A DNA stretch of 9,414 nucleotides from Flavobacterium psychrophilum (lineage in GTDB: Bacteria; Bacteroidota; Bacteroidia; Flavobacteriales; Flavobacteriaceae), in NCBI GenBank assembly GCA_945878515.1, contig CAMCTL010000134.1, positions 1-9,414 of the forward strand, given 5' to 3'. Each line of letters opens with the position of its first letter. The first letter of the stretch is position 1. The notes beneath the pieces were generated by a model. That model was not told where the DNA came from. It ran no database searches and was given only the letters and a program-made list of their open reading frames with translations. Shown in pieces: positions 6,673 to 9,414 of the stretch. A program made the translations under genes and the position numbers.

Positions 6673-7299
6673 TTAATAGATAAATTCTTTTGGAACTTCT
6701 TTATTAAATTTATCCAATTCTCTGATCAAAATCTTAGTTTGTAAATATTCCTCAAAACTCATGTTTTTATCAAACAATAATAATATTTTAGGATTAACCG
6801 CAAAATTGAAACTATAGAGATAATTTAAAGCTTCGCTTTTTTTAATTTCAATATTATCAACTAATACTATATCAGATTCCTTTTTGAAATAAAATATAAA
6901 GCCACCATTTAAAGGTTTCCCCATTTTATAAAACACGTTCGTAAAAGGGAGAAACGCCATATTCTTGCCAATACTATCCGCATATGAATAATAATTTTCA
7001 GCTAATTCGTTTTTATGAGCTGAATTTCGCTTTTTCTCCTGCAATTTCATCACTTCGGGAATGACCAATCGCAGAGGTAATCGCTTGTCAATATTAAGAA
7101 TCCAATTGGTCGAAGTAATCGAATTTTTTCGGTTGACTTCTACCAAAGTATCTTTGCCTTTGGTTCTAAAGAAAATATAAATTGGCGAATGATCGACCAC
7201 ATCCGAAACAATTGTTACACCCGATTTTGGCAGCAAAATGTCTTCTTTGTTTCCGCAGGAAAATAGAATGAAAAGAAAAATTATGGTAAAATATTTCAT
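6673..7299 (-). CDS. Predicted lipoprotein of unknown function, coupled to folP
   Basis: This 208-residue protein has a lipoprotein signal peptide: MKYFTIIFLFILFSC, with lipobox LFSC and lipidated cysteine 15. The mature N-terminus begins CGNKED. Its K-E-D at +4 to +6 resembles the K-(D/E)2 lipoprotein export signal known from Flavobacteriia, so surface exposure is possible. I do not recognise the mature domain. It looks alternately beta-strand-like (VTIVSDVVDHSPIYIFF, GGFIFYFKK) and helical (residues about 82-112), with no cysteine besides the lipidated one, so it is not thioredoxin-like. Its ATG (7297-7299) shares one base with the folP TAA (7299-7301), giving a TAATG overlap that implies translational coupling and co-transcription. 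No function is assigned. Confidence 0.85.
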   Translation of the reverse strand: MKYFTIIFLFILFSCGNKEDILLPKSGVTIVSDVVDHSPIYIFFRTKGKDTLVEVNRKNSITSTNWILNIDKRLPLRLVIPEVMKLQEKKRNSAHKNELAENYYSYADSIGKNMAFLPFTNVFYKMGKPLNGGFIFYFKKESDIVLVDNIEIKKSEALNYLYSFNFAVNPKILLLFDKNMSFEEYLQTKILIRELDKFNKEVPKEFIY

Positions 7300-8126
7300 T
7301 ATTGATTGTTAATTTTATTAAATAAGGTAACACATTCCATCGCTACTTTAACATCGTGTACCCGAAGAATTTTGGCTCCTTTGGTCAACGCAACAGTATT
7401 CAAAACAGTTGTTCCATTCAAAGCTTCTTGTGCAGAAGTTTTCAAGGTTTTATAAATCATCGATTTTCGCGAAAATCCAGCCAATAAGGGTAATTCCATA
7501 ATTTCGAACAGTTCCATTTTTTGTAAAACTTCATAATTTTGATCCAAAGTTTTAGCAAAACCGAATCCCGCATCAATAATCAAATCATTAATACCAAAAC
7601 TTCGTGCAATAGCCACTTTTTCAGAAAAATAGAAAAGAATTTCTTTGACAATATCATCATAAGTTGTCATTGCTTGCATTGTTTCAGGAGTTCCTCGCAT
7701 GTGCATCATTATGTAAGGAACATTATATTTTGAAATGGTTTCCAACATTCTATCATCGAGATTTCCTGCCGAAATATCATTGATTATAGCCGCTCCATTT
7801 TCGACACAAACTTTGGCAACTTCGCTTCTAAAAGTATCAACAGAAAGTAGGGTTTCAGGATAATATTCCAAAATCAGATTGATAATAGGAATGATTCTTT
7901 GCAATTCCTCCTCTTCCGAAACATATTCGGCACTGGGCTTGCTGGAATACGCACCAACATCGATGAAAGTCGCTCCATCACTGAGCATTTTGCCTACTTT
8001 AGTCAGCATTTCACTATTACTTTTATACATTCCACCATCATAAAATGAATTGGGGGTCACATTCAAAATCCCCATTACTTTGGGCGTTGTCAAATCGATA
8101 AGTTGTCCTTTGCAGTTTATTGTCAT
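7299..8126 (-). CDS. folP: Dihydropteroate synthase
   Basis: This 275-residue TIM-barrel enzyme condenses 6-hydroxymethyl-7,8-dihydropterin diphosphate with p-aminobenzoate to form 7,8-dihydropteroate in folate synthesis. It is the target of sulfonamides. The family motifs appear in order: GILNVTPNSFYDGG (19-32), DVGAYSSKP (56-64), SVDTFR (95-100), NDIS (116-119), MMHMRGTP (140-147), DAGFGFAKT (185-193), GFSRKS (217-222) with the K221 substrate-binding loop, and RVHDVK (255-260). The length is normal. Departures from the enterobacterial consensus (N for D in NVTPDSF, SSKP for STRP, DAGFGFAK for DPGFGFGK) fall in loops near the substrates. They may simply be Bacteroidota family traits. The start is ATG 8124-8126. 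The gene is divergent from the DUF1599 gene across 88 bp and overlaps the downstream lipoprotein gene by one base. Confidence 0.96.
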   Translation of the reverse strand: MTINCKGQLIDLTTPKVMGILNVTPNSFYDGGMYKSNSEMLTKVGKMLSDGATFIDVGAYSSKPSAEYVSEEEELQRIIPIINLILEYYPETLLSVDTFRSEVAKVCVENGAAIINDISAGNLDDRMLETISKYNVPYIMMHMRGTPETMQAMTTYDDIVKEILFYFSEKVAIARSFGINDLIIDAGFGFAKTLDQNYEVLQKMELFEIMELPLLAGFSRKSMIYKTLKTSAQEALNGTTVLNTVALTKGAKILRVHDVKVAMECVTLFNKINNQ

Positions 8127-8152
8127 CTCAAATCAAATTTCGTTAATTATCA

Positions 8153-8184
8153 TTTTTACATCCCATAAATATTCCTTAATTTTG
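8153..8184 (+). promoter_or_regulatory. Candidate promoter for the DUF1599 gene
   Basis: TAATTTTG at 8177-8184 matches the Bacteroidota -7 element TAnnTTTG exactly. A TTTT run at 8153-8156, 20 bp upstream, could stand in for the -33 TTTG. Transcription would start near 8190, giving a leader of about 25 bases before ATG 8215. The -7 element is good and the -33 element imperfect. Confidence 0.45.
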
Positions 8185-8198
8185 AGAAAAATTTTTGA

Positions 8199-8206
8199 CA
8201 AATATA
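8199..8206 (-). promoter_or_regulatory. Candidate -7 element for folP (minus strand)
   Basis: Read on the minus strand, 8206-8199 is TATATTTG, an exact TAnnTTTG match. Transcription would start near 8192 and leave a leader of about 66 bases before the folP ATG. No clear TTTG lies at the normal -33 distance, which would fall inside the start of the DUF1599 gene; TTGA about 22 bp upstream is the nearest match. With the plus-strand element at 8177-8184, this makes overlapping divergent promoters. Confidence 0.4.
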
Positions 8207-8214
8207 ACCAATAA

Positions 8215-8757
8215 ATGAACATAACTTCTCAACAATATGATAGCGTAATTGCAATTTGCCGCTCTCTATTTATTAATAAAATGAAAGATTATGGCAGTGC
8301 ATGGCGGATTTTAAGATTGCCTTCTTTGACTGACCAAATCTTTATAAAAGCGCAAAGAATAAGAAGTCTGCAAGAGAATAAAGTCCAAAAAATAGAAGAT
8401 GACGAAACCGGTGAATTCATTGGAATTATCAATTATTCTATTATGGCGTTGGTTCAACTGGAACTGGGAGTTGTGGATAAACCCGATTTGAATACAGAAA
8501 AAGCAATCGAATTATATGATTCGAAAGTGAAACTAACCAAAGATTTAATGGAAGACAAAAACCACGATTATGGCGAAGCTTGGCGCGAAATGCGAGTGAG
8601 TTCCTTAACCGATTTGATTTTGCAAAAATTATTTAGAGTAAAACAAATTGAAGATAACAAAGAAAAACCTTTGGTTTCTGAAGGTACCGATGCCAATTAT
8701 CAGGATATGATAAATTATGCTGTTTTTGCATTGATATTAACGCAAAATATTAAATAG
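8215..8757 (+). CDS. DUF1599 (Nmad1-type) protein with two tandem copies of the domain
   Basis: This 180-residue soluble, mostly helical protein is built from two copies of one unit offset by 93 residues. Copy 1 (about 8-84) has YDS (8-10), DYGSAWR (25-31), SLTD (37-40), K45 and R48/R50, and NYxxMAL (73-79). Copy 2 (about 101-175) has YDS (101-103), DYGEAWR (118-124), SLTD (130-133), K138 and R141, and NYxxFAL (167-173). This is the DUF1599 family, which I recall as 'nucleotide modification associated domain 1' from comparative-genomic work. No biochemical activity is established as far as I know. The invariant acidic, basic and aromatic residues in both copies suggest a binding or catalytic site in each. 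It is divergent from folP with overlapping promoter elements. There is no signal peptide. ATG 8215 is the first start after the candidate promoter. Confidence 0.88.
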   Translation: MNITSQQYDSVIAICRSLFINKMKDYGSAWRILRLPSLTDQIFIKAQRIRSLQENKVQKIEDDETGEFIGIINYSIMALVQLELGVVDKPDLNTEKAIELYDSKVKLTKDLMEDKNHDYGEAWREMRVSSLTDLILQKLFRVKQIEDNKEKPLVSEGTDANYQDMINYAVFALILTQNIK

Positions 8758-8907
8758 CATTATAAAAGCACTAAACGATGTCTTCTAAAGTTATTATTAG
8801 TCATCATACTATTTCTTTTGCTCTACTCTTCAGAGGTGTTAGAAATATAGAATTCTTCCTTTTTAGACTAACTAATATTTATGCTTAGTTTTTGTCGCTC
8901 CACAGGT

Positions 8908-8940
8908 TTTAGGATTGATCCAGGATTGATCCTAAATTTT
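8908..8940 (+). terminator. Hairpin on a duplicated 11-mer; possible terminator of the DUF1599 gene
   Basis: TTTAGGAT (8908-8915) pairs perfectly with ATCCTAAA (8929-8936) across a 13-base loop that holds a further ATCC/GGAT pair, and TTTT (8937-8940) follows. The hairpin is made by two adjacent direct copies of AGGATTGATCC (8911-8921 and 8922-8932). It lies 150 bp after the DUF1599 stop, so its role as that gene's terminator is tentative. Confidence 0.4.
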
Positions 8941-8966
8941 ACCATATTTTATCAAAAGAAATAAAC

Positions 8967-9001
8967 AAAAAAAATCCTCACCAAGTTAATGATGAGGATT
9001 T
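8967..9001 (-). terminator. Intrinsic terminator of the rRNA operon
   Basis: On the minus strand, AAATCCTCATC (9001-8991) pairs with GGTGAGGATTT (8982-8972) as an 11-bp stem with one G-U pair and an 8-base loop. A continuous run of eight Us follows (A8967-8974 on the plus strand). It lies just downstream of 5S rRNA and is the clear end of the minus-strand rRNA operon. Confidence 0.9.
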
Positions 9002-9004
9002 AAG

Positions 9005-9025
9005 AATCTGAAACAAGTTCAGATT
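9005..9025 (-). other. Hairpin between 5S rRNA and terminator
   Basis: AATCTGAA (9005-9012) pairs perfectly with TTCAGATT (9018-9025) around a 5-base loop. In the minus-strand transcript it lies 4 bases after the 5S 3' end and just before the terminator, so it may help set the 3' end of 5S during processing. Confidence 0.5.
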
Positions 9026-9029
9026 AAAG

Positions 9030-9138
9030 AAAGGCGACGACATACTCTCCCACATAATTGCAGTACCATCTGCGCAGGCGGGCTTAACTACTCTGTTCGG
9101 GATGGGAAGAGGTGAGCCCCGCCGCAATAACCACCTTA
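9030..9138 (-). rRNA. rrf: 5S ribosomal RNA
   Basis: The minus strand reads AAGGTGGTTATTGCGGCGGG, then CTCACCTCTTCCCATCCCGA, then ACAGAGTAGTTAAGCCCGCC, and on to GTATGTCGTCGCCTTT. This is a complete 5S rRNA of about 109 bases. The closing helix pairs AAGGUGGU at the 5' end with GUCGCCUU at the 3' end, and the conserved CCCAU-CCGAAC loop and GUUAAGC segment are present. The exact ends may be off by one or two bases. It is the last gene of the operon, downstream of 23S. Confidence 0.95.
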
Positions 9139-9280
9139 AGGTCGTTTTGCAATGGGTAATCAATTATTTATTGATCAACATTACACAATATCTTAACATA
9201 TTGAGATAAAGAAATTAAAATTGTCATCCTGTAAGGATCTAGAAAGTTTCTTCCCGAGTCTTGCGACTCGGGAAAAGGTG
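9139..9280 (-). other. 23S-5S internal spacer with hairpins and a repeat-like element
   Basis: This roughly 142-bp spacer contains no tRNA. Next to the 23S end is a perfect 10-bp GC-rich hairpin (9251-9260 with 9265-9274). In the minus-strand transcript its loop is GCAA, a GNRA tetraloop. Then come a small ATCCT/AGGAT hairpin (9226-9230 with 9234-9238) within a GTCATCCTGTAAGGATCTAG element, and two AT-rich hairpins (CAATAT/ATATTG at 9186-9203 and ATCAAT/ATTGAT at 9159-9175). The hairpins probably shape rRNA processing. Confidence 0.7.
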
Positions 9281-9414
9281 TACATAAGCTTACGGGTTAT
9301 TAGTACTACTCGACTATGACATTACTGCCTTTACATCTATAGCCTATCAACGTGGTCATCTCCCACGACCCTTAAAAGAAATCTCATCTTGTGGTGGGTT
9401 TCGCGCTTATATGC
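9281..9414 (-). rRNA. rrl: 23S ribosomal RNA, 3' end (partial)
   Basis: The minus strand from the window edge reads GCATATAAGCGCGAAACC... and contains GTTGATAGGCTATAGATG, GGCAGTAATGTCATAGTCG and AGTAGTACTAATAACCCG, ending near AAGCTTATGTA. This is the conserved 3' terminus of bacterial 23S rRNA in its Bacteroidota form. The 3' boundary is estimated by comparison with the E. coli end (GTACTAATGAACCGTGAGGC) and may be off by a few bases. The rest of the gene lies beyond the right edge. Confidence 0.95.

Noticed and set aside
6654..6674. Bulged AAAATAATC/GATATTTT hairpin as a convergent terminator after rlmH
   Set aside because: The stem is AT-rich, has a bulge and runs into the lipoprotein stop codon. 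It is too weak to call as a terminator.
8978..9163. A 61-codon minus-strand open frame
   Set aside because: It lies almost entirely within the 5S rRNA gene and is not a protein gene.
1..9414. CRISPR array, insertion sequence, prophage or defence island
   Set aside because: There are no regularly spaced repeats, transposase or integrase motifs, or phage or defence proteins. All genes fit a core flavobacterial chromosome.

Overview
The window comes from the chromosome of a Bacteroidota bacterium, most likely a Flavobacterium-like member of the Flavobacteriaceae. The DNA is AT-rich, start codons lack Shine-Dalgarno sequences, and several upstream regions carry TAnnTTTG-type -7 elements. The protein types also fit: a carboxypeptidase-regulatory-like/TonB-plug/beta-barrel receptor, a GldL-like membrane hairpin and a tandem DUF1599 protein beside folP. 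Everything recognised is chromosomal housekeeping or membrane biology. I see no phage, insertion sequence, CRISPR array or defence system.

Layout. 1-696 (+) is the 3' part of an acyl-CoA carboxylase beta subunit. It ends at a strong bidirectional hairpin terminator shared with a convergent two-gene unit on the minus strand: a CPBP-family intramembrane protease (2751-1843), then, 4 bp later, the menaquinone-pathway ligase menE (1838-777). Next is a 528-bp divergent intergenic region with several inverted repeats and a start-less open frame. It leads to an 810-residue outer-membrane TonB-dependent receptor-like protein (3280-5712, +). A short plus-strand pair follows, a 68-residue two-helix membrane protein resembling the N-terminus of GldL (5890-6096) and rlmH (6107-6580). 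Convergent to it on the minus strand is folP (8126-7299), coupled by a one-base stop/start overlap to a lipoprotein gene (7299-6673). Divergent from folP is a DUF1599 protein made of two tandem copies of one domain (8215-8757, +). The right end is the 3' end of an rRNA operon on the minus strand: the end of 23S, a spacer with a strong hairpin and an interspersed-repeat-like element, 5S rRNA and an intrinsic terminator.

How the genes relate. The metabolic genes serve branched-chain acyl-CoA carboxylation, menaquinone synthesis and folate synthesis; RlmH modifies the 23S rRNA. The receptor, the lipoprotein, the CPBP protease and the GldL-like hairpin are envelope proteins.

No complete undescribed system is evident. 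The points most worth a second look are the GldL-like mini-protein, the internally duplicated DUF1599 protein divergent from folP, the possible surface-export signal on the lipoprotein, the palindrome-rich leader of the receptor gene, and repeat-like elements at 6585-6653, 8908-8940 and 9223-9274.
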